This document shows positions 25,202 to 34,000 of a stretch of DNA of 64,000 nucleotides, one piece after another. Position numbers and translations under genes: made by a program. The DNA comes from Hoeflea_A sp965228435 (GTDB lineage: Bacteria; Pseudomonadota; Alphaproteobacteria; Rhizobiales; Rhizobiaceae). Under the pieces are notes generated by a model. That model did not search any database and was not told the DNA's origin. It worked only from the letters and a program-made list of their open reading frames with translations. The stretch lies in assembly GCA_965228435.1 (NCBI GenBank), contig OZ245818.1:3534001-3598000 (forward strand), given 5' to 3'. Every line of letters starts with the position of its first letter. Position 1 is the first letter of the stretch.

Positions 25202-26079
25202 CCGACGCCGTCGACGCTCCGCCCCTCGCCGATCCTGTCATCGATCGGCCTCGCAACCGGATTTGGGAGAAGTTCCGGCGCAATCCGTCGGCATTGTTCG
25301 GCGGCACCATCGTCAGTTTTTTTGTTGTGGTCGCCCTCCTGGCGCCGTTGCTGCCGGTTCCGGGGCCAGCCGAGACCGACTGGGCAGCCGTGCGCAAACC
25401 GCCGTCGGCGGCTCACCTCTTCGGCACCGATGAAATTGGCCGCGATGTGCTTTCGCGGATGATCTGGGGCGCCCAGGCGTCGCTCCTCGCCGGCGTTGTG
25501 TCGGTGCTGATCGCGCTGTTGCTCGGCGTGCCACTCGGTGTACTTGCCGGGTATCGCAAGGGCTGGACAGACGCCGTGATCTCGCGCTTCACCGAAGCCT
25601 TGCTGGCCGCGCCCTTTCTGATCCTGGCGATTGCACTCGCGGCGTTTCTCGGACCCTCGCTCACCAACGCCATGATTGCCATCGGTCTCTCTGCCATGCC
25701 GATTTTCATCCGGCTGTCGCGGGCTCAAACAATGGCGGTGATGACAGAAGACTATGTCGAAAGCGCCCGCGCGGTGGGCGTTGGCCACCTGGCGCTGGTC
25801 CGACGTTACATTCTGCCCAACATCTTTGCGCCGCTGCTTGTGCAGGCGACACTCACCATCGCCACCGCCATCATTGCAGAGGCCGCGTTGTCTTTCCTCG
25901 GGCTGGGGCAGCAGCCGCCGGCTCCCTCATGGGGGTCGATGCTCAACATTGCCAAGAACTTTCTCGAACAGGCGCCGTGGATGGCGCTGTATCCAGGCAT
26001 CGCGATCTTTCTCGTGGTCCTGGGCTTCAACCTATTGGGTGATGGGCTACGCGATGCCCTCGACCCGCGCGATATCTAG
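25198..26079 (+). CDS. Dipeptide ABC transporter permease (DppC-like)
   Basis: 293 residues. N-terminal cytoplasmic tail, then FRRNPSALFGGTIVSFFVVVALLAPLLP, then GTDEIGRDVLSRMIWGAQASL, both DppC signatures. EAA loop: DYVESARAVGVGHLALVRRYILPNIFAPLLVQ. The start is ATG 25198 inside the stop of the upstream gene; upstream in-frame codons belong to the overlapping gene. Partners DppB-like permease. Confidence 0.95.
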   Translation: MTDAVDAPPLADPVIDRPRNRIWEKFRRNPSALFGGTIVSFFVVVALLAPLLPVPGPAETDWAAVRKPPSAAHLFGTDEIGRDVLSRMIWGAQASLLAGVVSVLIALLLGVPLGVLAGYRKGWTDAVISRFTEALLAAPFLILAIALAAFLGPSLTNAMIAIGLSAMPIFIRLSRAQTMAVMTEDYVESARAVGVGHLALVRRYILPNIFAPLLVQATLTIATAIIAEAALSFLGLGQQPPAPSWGSMLNIAKNFLEQAPWMALYPGIAIFLVVLGFNLLGDGLRDALDPRDI

Positions 26080-26087
26080 GACTGGTA

Positions 26088-27878
26088 ATGACATTCACCA
26101 CACGACCGGAAATCAAGGGGACCTTTGGAGTAGCGACGTCGACGCACTGGATGGCGTCGGCCGTCGGGATGCGGCTGCTCGAGCTGGGTGGCAGTGCCTT
26201 TGATGCCGCGGCCGGCATGGGTTTCGTGCTGAATGTTGTCGAACCCCATCTCAACGGTCCACTTGGTGATATGCCGGCGTTGATCCGGCTAGCCGGAGCC
26301 GATCAGCCGACCGTCGTGTGCGGCCAGGGCGTCGCACCGGCGGCCGCAACGATCGAGCACTTCAAGGCGGAAGGGCTTGACATGGTGCCGGGTTCCGGAC
26401 TGCTGGCGACCGTGGTGCCCGGAGCTTTCGACGCCTGGATGCTGATGCTTCGCGATCACGGTCGACTGCCTCTGCGCGATGTTCTGGAGCCGGCCATTCA
26501 TTATGCACGGCACGGCCACCCCGTGCTGCCGAGGGTCGCGGCGACCATCGCGGGCTTGGGCGACTTCTTCCGTGACGAGTGGCCGACCTCCCACGCGACC
26601 TGGCTGCCTGGCGGATCGGCGCCGGAGCCTGGTTCGTTGTTCAAGAACCCGGTGCTTGCCGACATGTGGGGCCGCCTTTTGAGCGAAGCCGAGAGTGTCA
26701 GCGGACGCGAGGCACAGATCGAGGCAGCGCGCCGCGCCTTCCACCAGGGCTTTGTTGCGGAAGCGATCGACAACTGGATGCGAGATGCCTGTGTCATGGA
26801 TGCGGCCGGCGGACGCCGCCGCGGCGTGCTGACGGGAGATGATTTGGCCGGCTGGACCGCGACCTACGAGGCGCCGCTCGAAATCGACTATGAGGGGTGG
26901 CGGGTCTGGAAATGCGGCCTTTGGAGCCAGGGGCCGTCGCTGCTTCAGTCGTTGCGCATCCTTGATGGCAGCGGTGTCGCCGATATGGACACGCAAAGCG
27001 CCGAGTTCATCCATCTCGTGACGGAGGCGATGAAACTGTCGTTTGCCGACCGCGAGGCCTATTACGGGGACCCTTTGCACACCGAGATTCCAGTCGAAAC
27101 GCTGCTGTCGCGCGACTATGCCGAAGGCCGGCGCGATCTTCTGGGCGCCGCTGCCTCGCATGAGCAGCGTCCGGGACGCATCGCGGGCCACGAGGCCTGG
27201 GCGGACGCCACCATGCGCCGGGCTTCATCGCGACCGAAGGCAGGTCCCGGTGTCGGCGCCGGTGAACCGACCATGGCGCACCTGACCGAGCGGCGCGGCG
27301 ACACTGTCCATATCGACGTGATCGACCGTTGGGGCAATTCGGTGTCTGCGACTCCGTCCGGCGGCTGGCTGCAATCGTCACCGGTGGTGCCGGGACTTGG
27401 CGTTCCGCTCAATTCGCGGGCGCAGATGTTCTGGCTGGAGGAAGGTTTGCCGACCTCGCTGGCGCCGGGACGACGTCCGCGCACCACACTGTCGCCCTCG
27501 ATGGCCGAGGCGCCGAGTGGCACGCAACTCGCTTTCGGAACCCCCGGTGGCGACCAGCAGGACCAGTGGCAGCTCATTCTGCTGCTTCGCCTGGTGCATT
27601 CGGGCATGAACCTGCAGGAGGCAATCGACGCACCGCTGTTCCACACGTCGCATTTCCAGATGTCGTTCTACCCGCGGGCCACAAGGCCGGGGCACCTGAT
27701 GGTCGAGCCGGCCGTCGGACCCGACGTCATCGAAACCCTGAACGCGTGGGGCCACGACGTCGAGGTTGCGGAACCCTGGACGGTCGGGCGACTGACGGCG
27801 GCCAGCCGCGATCCGGATGGGTTGCTGAAAGCCGCTGCAACACCACGCATGATGCAGGCCTATGCGGCCGGACGTTAG
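26088..27878 (+). CDS. Gamma-glutamyltransferase family protein (Ntn hydrolase)
   Basis: 596 residues. N-terminal region TSTHWMASAVGMRLLELGGSAFDAAAGMGFVLNVVEPHLNGPLGG-like with D in place of the last G, as in the ggt family. The predicted autoprocessing nucleophile is T406 in GDTVHIDVIDRWGNSVSATPSGG, aligning with TTHxSVVDxxGN of E. coli Ggt. Further down come PGRRPRTTLSPSM and FGTPGGDQQDQWQLILL. There is no signal peptide, so it is probably cytoplasmic, unlike E. coli Ggt. It follows the peptide importer by 8 bases, suggesting that imported gamma-glutamyl or related compounds are hydrolysed inside the cell. Confidence 0.9.
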   Translation: MTFTTRPEIKGTFGVATSTHWMASAVGMRLLELGGSAFDAAAGMGFVLNVVEPHLNGPLGDMPALIRLAGADQPTVVCGQGVAPAAATIEHFKAEGLDMVPGSGLLATVVPGAFDAWMLMLRDHGRLPLRDVLEPAIHYARHGHPVLPRVAATIAGLGDFFRDEWPTSHATWLPGGSAPEPGSLFKNPVLADMWGRLLSEAESVSGREAQIEAARRAFHQGFVAEAIDNWMRDACVMDAAGGRRRGVLTGDDLAGWTATYEAPLEIDYEGWRVWKCGLWSQGPSLLQSLRILDGSGVADMDTQSAEFIHLVTEAMKLSFADREAYYGDPLHTEIPVETLLSRDYAEGRRDLLGAAASHEQRPGRIAGHEAWADATMRRASSRPKAGPGVGAGEPTMAHLTERRGDTVHIDVIDRWGNSVSATPSGGWLQSSPVVPGLGVPLNSRAQMFWLEEGLPTSLAPGRRPRTTLSPSMAEAPSGTQLAFGTPGGDQQDQWQLILLLRLVHSGMNLQEAIDAPLFHTSHFQMSFYPRATRPGHLMVEPAVGPDVIETLNAWGHDVEVAEPWTVGRLTAASRDPDGLLKAAATPRMMQAYAAGR

Positions 27879-27890
27879 AGGAGACCGGAC

Positions 27891-28646
27891 GTGACCTATT
27901 CCATCGTCGCCAGAGATCCGGAAACCGGTTTCCACGGCGTCATCGTCGCAAGCCGGTTTTTCGCTGCCGGCGCGCAGGTTCCGCATGTGCGCGGCGGCAA
28001 ATGCGCCGTGGCCACCCAGGCCTTTGTCAGCCCACTCTGGGGCATTGAGGCCGCCGACCGTCTGGCGCGCGGCGAGGCGGCTGCGGCGGTGCTTGCGGAT
28101 TTTCTGGCCCGCGATGGCGGCGAATCTCAACGCCAGATCCACATGATCGACAGCGAAGGCACATCCGTTGCCCACACGGGTGCAAAATGCATCGACTGGT
28201 GCGGTCACCTGATCGGTGACGGTGTTTCGGTCGCCGGCAATATGCTGGCGGGCGAAGCTGTGATTGCCGACACGCTTGCCGCTTACCAGGCGAATGGCGC
28301 GCTGCCGTTCGCCGAACGCCTGATGACGGCGATGGAAGCTGGCGAAAAGGCAGGCGGTGACAAGCGCGGACGCCAGTCAGCGGCGCTGCGCATCCACCGG
28401 ACCGAGGACTACCCCTGGATCGATCTTCGGGTCGATGACCACGCAGACCCGCTGGCCGAACTGCGTCGCCTGTATGACGTGGCCTGGGAGCGCTACGTCC
28501 ATCTCGCCGACGCCATGCCAACCCGCGACAATTTTTCCGGCGTGACCGACCGCACCAATATCGACGCGGCCATCGCGGCGGAAGAGGAACGTCGGCGTGC
28601 GTCCGGGCACAAGAGCCGGTCCTTTGCCAGCGATCCGGTCGGTTAA
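27891..28646 (+). CDS. DUF1028 family protein
   Basis: 251 residues from GTG 27891 with AGGAG upstream. The N-terminus TYSIVARDPETGFHGVIVASRFFAAGAQVPHVRGGKCAVATQAFVSPLWG, the middle GVSVAGNMLAG and the C-terminal RTEDYPWIDLRVDDHADPLAELRRL are the DUF1028 fingerprint. The fold is thought to resemble proteasome-type Ntn hydrolases, so an amidohydrolase role is plausible, but no reaction is proven to my knowledge. Coupled with Ggt and a peptide importer, it likely acts on the same substrate. Confidence 0.88.
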   Translation: MTYSIVARDPETGFHGVIVASRFFAAGAQVPHVRGGKCAVATQAFVSPLWGIEAADRLARGEAAAAVLADFLARDGGESQRQIHMIDSEGTSVAHTGAKCIDWCGHLIGDGVSVAGNMLAGEAVIADTLAAYQANGALPFAERLMTAMEAGEKAGGDKRGRQSAALRIHRTEDYPWIDLRVDDHADPLAELRRLYDVAWERYVHLADAMPTRDNFSGVTDRTNIDAAIAAEEERRRASGHKSRSFASDPVG

Positions 28647-28650
28647 CTTG

Positions 28651-28974
28651 ATGAAACGAAAGGTTTTTCAGCTCGGCGACATACTAGTTGAACCTGAAAA
28701 GTATTTATGGGGTGCTTTCGTATTCGCCCTGTTCGATGATGGATTGACGCTCGACACGCCTGTTGTTGTTATCCCGGATTTGGACGCTGAACTCGAAGCG
28801 GAAACCATCAGTGTAGACGGATTTGAGAAGCTCGATTTTGAGGAATTCCTTTCCGTTGATGATATCATGTCCGTTCGGGAAAATTTGAAGAATCAAGGGC
28901 AGACCTCTGACGCAGAAACAATGCTGATCGCTGCGAAGTACTACTTTCAGTATGACGCCTATATCACCTTGTGA
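28651..28974 (+). CDS. Small acidic hypothetical protein, lower GC than neighbours
   Basis: 107 residues from ATG 28651, 4 bases after the DUF1028 stop. The protein is acidic (LDAELEAETISVDGFEKLDFEEFLSVDDIMSVRENLKNQG) and has no signal peptide or membrane segment. Codon use is visibly more AT-rich than the flanking genes (for example AAG TAT TTA, GAT GAT ATC ATG), suggesting recent acquisition. I recognise no firm family; the acidity and size resemble some toxin-immunity proteins, but no toxin is nearby. It may be the last gene of the operon by position only. Confidence 0.6.
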   Translation: MKRKVFQLGDILVEPEKYLWGAFVFALFDDGLTLDTPVVVIPDLDAELEAETISVDGFEKLDFEEFLSVDDIMSVRENLKNQGQTSDAETMLIAAKYYFQYDAYITL

Positions 28975-28985
28975 AAGGCGCTGAC

Positions 28986-29732
28986 CTAAGTGACCTCGAC
29001 TTTCGAAGTGAGCGTGTATCCGACCCCGCGCACCGTCTTGATGATGGTCGGATTGGTTGGGTCCGGTTCGATTTTCTTGCGCAACCGTGCCACCTGGTTG
29101 TCGATGGTTCGGTCGTAGGGCGTCCATTCTTGGCCGGTCAGCTGATCCATGATCTGATCACGTGACAGGACCCGTTTGGGATTGCGCAGAAAGACCATCA
29201 GAAGGTTGAAATCACCTGTTGTCAGATCGTGCGAGACGCCGCTGGAATCGGTGAGTTCGAATCGCGACGGATGCGCCGTCCAGCCGTTGAACCGCAAGGA
29301 CTGATCGGCGCTGTCGTCTGGACCGGTCCGGCCGGCGGCCGCCGGCACACAGGTGCGGCCGGCGCTGCGTCGCAGAACGGACCGAACCCGGGCGAGGACC
29401 TCGCGTACGTGGAAGGGTTTTGAAATGTAATCGTCGGCGCCCATTTCCAGGCCGACGATCTTGTCGATTACGTCACCCTTGCCGGTGACGATGATGATTG
29501 GAACCTCGGATCGGGCCCGCAGCCCGGCTGCGATTGTCAGTCCGTTTTCGGAGCCCAGGTTGAGATCGAGCGTGATCAGGTCGACCTCGGTTCGATCGAG
29601 ATGGGCATCGAGCGCCTTGCCGTTTTCCGCCTCCAGCACGGTGTAATTGTCCGTTTCCAGGCAGCGGCGCAGCAGCAGGCGCACCTGCGGGTCGTCGTCG
29701 ACCACGACAATGGTTTTGGCTTGCTCGGACAA
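28986..29732 (-). CDS. OmpR/PhoB-type response regulator (FxkR-like candidate)
   Basis: 248 residues. Receiver domain with acidic pocket D12-D14, phospho-acceptor D56 (LITLDLNLG) and K in DDYISKPFHVRE. A winged-helix Trans_reg_C domain follows a short Pro/Ala/Gly linker: HDLTTGDFNLLMVFLRNPKRVLSRDQIMDQLTG...DRTIDNQVARLRKKIEPDPTNPTIIKTVRGVGYTL. The likely start is TTG 29732, 5 bases after AGAGG; ATG 29798 and GTG 29738 lack a well-spaced site. It is not paired with a kinase gene. It diverges from a fixK-like gene, and three GATAC direct repeats at 10-bp steps lie between, a usual OmpR-type binding pattern. In Rhizobium etli an OmpR-type regulator (FxkR) links hybrid FixL to fixK; this gene has the right type and place. 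Confidence 0.9.
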   Translation of the reverse strand: MSEQAKTIVVVDDDPQVRLLLRRCLETDNYTVLEAENGKALDAHLDRTEVDLITLDLNLGSENGLTIAAGLRARSEVPIIIVTGKGDVIDKIVGLEMGADDYISKPFHVREVLARVRSVLRRSAGRTCVPAAAGRTGPDDSADQSLRFNGWTAHPSRFELTDSSGVSHDLTTGDFNLLMVFLRNPKRVLSRDQIMDQLTGQEWTPYDRTIDNQVARLRKKIEPDPTNPTIIKTVRGVGYTLTSKVEVT

Positions 29733-29806
29733 GGCCACCTCTAAATCAAGCCGGATTCGTAACCGGTCCCGCGACGAACCTACAGGGAACCGGGTCATCA
29801 GTACAT

Positions 29807-29832
29807 TGATACGTTCTGATACAAACCGATAC
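29807..29832. promoter_or_regulatory. Three GATAC direct repeats at 10-bp spacing between response regulator and fixK-like gene
   Basis: GATAC occurs at 29808-29812, 29818-29822 and 29828-29832; the first two are TGATAC-N4-TGATAC. Repeats on one face of the helix are what tandem OmpR/PhoB-type dimers bind. The array ends about 74 bases before the fixK-like start. Confidence 0.65.
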
Positions 29833-29905
29833 GAACGTCAGATATCGCCGTTACCCGCGTGCTTTTGAATGGAACCGAATCCAATCAGTGCGGAGGTACG
29901 TCCAT

Positions 29906-30589
29906 ATGTATGTCACGTCGCCGGTCAATATCTACGAAAATGCGGAACTGATCACATCGCGCTTTCTTCCGCAGGATGCAGCCAGGCTGTCGCACGTCTC
30001 GCATGTCGATGAAGCACAGCCGCTGTTCTGCGAAGGCGACGATGCGGACTATATCTACGAGATCCTCGAAGGTGTCGTGCGGACATCCAAATTGCTGTCG
30101 GACGGGCGCCGTCAGGTGCTGTCTTTCGGCTATCCCGGCGATCTGGTGGGCCTCAGCCACGACCGGCTCTATCACAGCGATTGCGAAGCGGTCAGCGATG
30201 TGAAACTGCGGGTGCATCATCGCAACGCATTCAGTGCGTCCTTCAGCAACGAGCCGGAATTCGGCAGCGAGTTGCTTCGCTTCGCCGCTGCCGAGATGAA
30301 CAACATGCAGGAGCATTTCATCATGCTCGGACGCAAATCGGCGACGGAGAAAGTCGCATCCTTCCTTGTGACTCTGCTCGATCGGGTTGGCGAAAAGCGG
30401 GAGTGCAAATGCTGTTTCGACCTGCCGATGAACCGTTCCGACATCGCAGACTTTCTCGGCCTGACAATCGAGACCATTTCCAGGACCCTGACTAAACTAC
30501 GCTCTGACGGCGTAATCGAATTGCCGAACAAGCACCGTGTGTGCGTTTGCAAGGCCAATGTCCTGCGCGATTTGGCGGAGCAAGCATGA
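29906..30589 (+). CDS. fixK: Crp/Fnr family regulator, FixK-like
   Basis: 227 residues from ATG 29906, which follows GGAGG by 9 bases. Cyclic-nucleotide-fold domain (FCEGDDADYIYEILEGVVRTSKLLSDGRRQVLSFGYPGDLVGL) then helix-turn-helix LPMNRSDIADFLGLTIETISRTLTKLRSDGVIELPN, whose E-x2-S-R is the FNR-type recognition helix for TTGAT half-sites. It lacks the N-terminal cysteine cluster of Fnr/FnrN, so it does not sense oxygen through an iron-sulfur cluster there; this is the FixK state. A CKCC group before the HTH is unusual. It is the probable reader of the boxes at 2316 and 3150. Downstream by 27 bases is a TraR/DksA gene. Confidence 0.87.
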   Translation: MYVTSPVNIYENAELITSRFLPQDAARLSHVSHVDEAQPLFCEGDDADYIYEILEGVVRTSKLLSDGRRQVLSFGYPGDLVGLSHDRLYHSDCEAVSDVKLRVHHRNAFSASFSNEPEFGSELLRFAAAEMNNMQEHFIMLGRKSATEKVASFLVTLLDRVGEKRECKCCFDLPMNRSDIADFLGLTIETISRTLTKLRSDGVIELPNKHRVCVCKANVLRDLAEQA

Positions 30590-30616
30590 TTCTCGTTGGC
30601 AGGACGGAGTAACTGT

Positions 30617-30934
30617 ATGATCGATATCGATTTTTTTCGCGCGCGCCTGACTGAGCGGCGGGCCGAACTGATGAGAAGACTTGAGCAGATTGAGGATTGG
30701 CTCGACGAGACTCCCGACCCGGATGTCGAAGAGCGTGCCACGGAGCGCGAGTTCGATGAGGTGTTCGAGGCGCAAGGTCTGGCCGGCCAGGACGAGGTCA
30801 AGGCGATCGACGCGGCGCTCAAGCGCATGGACAACGATATCTACGGGATCTGCCTTTCCTGCGATCGCCAGATTTCCGAGGAGCGGCTCAAGGCCGTGCC
30901 CTATGCCGTGAGGTGCCGCAACTGCATGGAATAG
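30617..30934 (+). CDS. DksA/TraR family zinc-finger protein
   Basis: 105 residues from ATG 30617 with GGAG 7 bases upstream. An N-terminal coiled coil (RLTERRAELMRRLEQIEDWLDE) precedes VEERATEREFDEVFEAQG, and a C4 zinc finger CLSC...CRNC ends the protein. Members bind the secondary channel of RNA polymerase and alter promoter response to ppGpp. This short form is common beside FNR-type regulators. Same orientation as fixK with a 27-base gap, so probably co-transcribed. Confidence 0.9.
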   Translation: MIDIDFFRARLTERRAELMRRLEQIEDWLDETPDPDVEERATEREFDEVFEAQGLAGQDEVKAIDAALKRMDNDIYGICLSCDRQISEERLKAVPYAVRCRNCME

Positions 30935-31064
30935 CGCCGAACCTCCCACCCGGATTTCGCCCACGGACCGTTTCGTCATGAAATAATCCGTTTTGTACGG
31001 TTGTGTTCACGCGGACTTCCGGCCACCTTCGGTTGGCGGGTGGGCGCGATCACTGGAGGGCGAC

Positions 31065-34000
31065 ATGATTGGGCATTGGCGATTTATCTTTACGGCAGCA
31101 CTCGGTCTTTTGCTGGCGGTTTCTGCCCAGGCAGCCGATACCAGGCGGATCGAGACAGTGAACAATGCCGATTATTTCGGCTTCGATCTTCGCGCCGAAA
31201 AGGACGTCTCTCTCGATCAGTGCAAGTCGATATGCCTTCGAGACAGCGACTGCCGTGCCTTCACCTTCAATGAAAAGGCGCAGTGGTGTTTCCTCAAATC
31301 CGACTTCAATGTCACTCAGCCTTTCGATGGCGCCATCGCCGGCAAGGTCGTTTCGGTGTCCGGCGAACCCGATCTGGGCGCGCCGCCGCCGCTGTCCTTC
31401 GTCTCGGAGGGGCTTGAAAATGAAGCGGCCAACGCCCGTCGCGACATCGGTCCGCGGCCCATCGATTCCGGTCTGTTCGAGCTGATCAGCACCGCCGACC
31501 TGAACCTCGCGGCCGGGCAATTCGGCCTTGCTGCCGAACGGTTGCGGAGTGCCCTGTCGATCGATCCGTCTGATGCGTCTTTGTGGCTCGACCTGTCGAA
31601 GGCCGCGATCGGGCTGATCGGCCGGGACGGCAACCGCGACTACCGTGTCCAACGGGAGGCGACATCGGCGGCGCTCAACGCCTATCGGCTGTCACGCAAT
31701 GCAACGGACCGGGCCGCTGCACTGGACAGCCTGGCAAAGGCCCTGGAAATCCGCCAGCTCTTCCGACCCGCGCTCGAATCCTACAAGGCAAGCCTGGCGC
31801 TTGTGCGGTCACCGCAGGTTCTGGCCGATTATCGCGACCTGCAGGCGCGCAAGGGTTTTCGGGTCGTCAACCACACGGTCGACGCGGACGGCAACCAGGC
31901 GCGCATTTGCGTGCGTTTCTCCGATCCGCTGCTCAAGTCCGGGGTCGACTACCGCAATTTCGTCGCGCTGGACGACCGCACGGCGAGCACCATACGGGTC
32001 GAGGAGGAGCAGATCTGCGCCGACGGCCTCGAGCATGGCCGCAGCTACCGATTGACCCTGCGCAACGGTCTGCCGTCGGCGGTGGGTGAAGTGCTCGATC
32101 CGGCGGTGACCATCAACACCTATGTGCGCGACAGGGCACCCTTCGTGCGGTTCACCGGCGACAACTTCGTGCTGCCGGGCAAGGCGCGGCGCGGCATTCC
32201 GGTGGTGACCGTGAACACGCCGACGGTGGAAGTTGAGCTTTTCCGCATCGGCGACCGTTCGTTGGCGCCTGTTCTGGCAAACTCGCAGTTTCTGCGACAG
32301 TTGGACGGCTATGATGCCCGGCGGGTGCGTGACGAGATCGGCGAACCGGTCTGGCAAGGTACGCTTGACGTTCGCTCCGAACTGAATCGTGAAACGACGA
32401 CCAGCTTCCCCATTGACGAGGCGGTTCCCGACCGCAAACCCGGTGTTTACGTCCTGATGGCGCGTGCCGCCAATGATCAGCCCGACAGTTGGACGCCGCG
32501 GGCGACCCAGTGGCTGGTCGTATCGGACATCGGTCTGTCGACCTTCAGCGGTACCGACGGGCTCAACGTCTTCGCCCGATCGCTTGCGACTGCACGTCCG
32601 GAATCGGGTGTGACCTTGTCGCTGGTCGCACGCAACAATGAATTGCTGGCCAGCGCGGTCACCGACGCAGATGGTCGTGTGCGCTTTGCGCCGGGACTGC
32701 TGCGCGGCAAGGCGGGATTGGCACCCGCTGTGGTGACCGCCGACAATGGCGCTGGCGACTTTGTGTTCCTGGACATGACCAAGGCCGGCTTCGACCTGTC
32801 CGATCGGGGTGTCACCGGGCGCGCTGCGCCGGGACCGATCGACATCTTTGCCTGGACCGAGCGCGGCATTTACCGGGCTGGCGAGACCGTTCACCTGACG
32901 GCGCTGGCGCGTGACGACGCGGCAACGGCGATATCCGGCCTGCCGCTGACATTCATCGTCCAGCGCCCTGACGGCAAGGAGGAGCGCCGGCTGACCAATC
33001 GTGGCGGGCCGCGGGGTGGCTATGAGATCGGTCTCGACCTGCCGAGCAACGCCATGCACGGATCCTGGACAGTCCGCATCCATACCGATCCCAAGACTGC
33101 GGCGTTGGTTGAATCGCGCTTTCTTGTTGAGGATTTTCGTCCCGACCGCATCGAATTCGATCTGAGCGTGCCCGAAAAGCCGCTACAGCCTGGTGAGGTC
33201 GCGGCCGTTGGGGTTGACGGGCGCTTTCTCTATGGGGCGCCGGCGGCCGGCCTGGCACTTGAAGCCGGTCTGCGGCTGAAGACGGATCGGACCCTCGAGG
33301 GGCATCCCGGCTACCGGTTCGGTTTGGCCGACGAAGAAGAGACCGCGAACGAAGTCGATCTGGGGGCTTTGCCGAAGCTCGATGCCGACGGCAAGGCGAC
33401 TATCGATATCGAACTTGGCACCCTGCCGGCCACCACGCGACCGTTGGTCGCTGATCTGGCGGTGCGCGTGCGTGAGGGCGGCGGCCGGGCCGTCGAGAGA
33501 ATGGGACAGATGCCGGTCCAGGCTTCCGGACCAATGATCGGGATCAAGCCTGAATTCGAAAACGACCTGGTGGGTGAAGGATCGGTTGCCAGCTTCCGGG
33601 TCATCGCCGTCGATCCGCAGGACCAGGCGATTGCCATGACGGGACTGCGCTGGTCGCTGCTGCGGGTGATCCGGCAGTATCAGTGGTACCGCGAGGGCGG
33701 GTCCTGGCGATACGAACCGATCGAATATACCGAGTTGGCGACCGATGGCAGTGTCGATGTCGATGCCGTCGACGGTGCTGAAATTGCAGCAACGGTCAAT
33801 TGGGGTCGCTATCGCCTGGAGATCGAATCGGACGACCCGAACGGGCCGGCGACCAGTGTTGAATTCAATGCCGGCTGGTATGTCAGCAGTGCGTCGACGG
33901 AAACCCCGGACGGGCTGGAAGTTGCGCTCGATCGCGAGGTTTACCAGCCCGGCGATACGGCCCGGCTGCAGGTGTCCCCTCGCTTTGCCGGTGAGGTCCT

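Noticed and set aside
29807..29820. TTGAT-ACGT-TCTGA as an FNR box upstream of the fixK-like gene
   Set aside because: Only one half-site fits; the sequence is better explained by the GATAC direct repeats.
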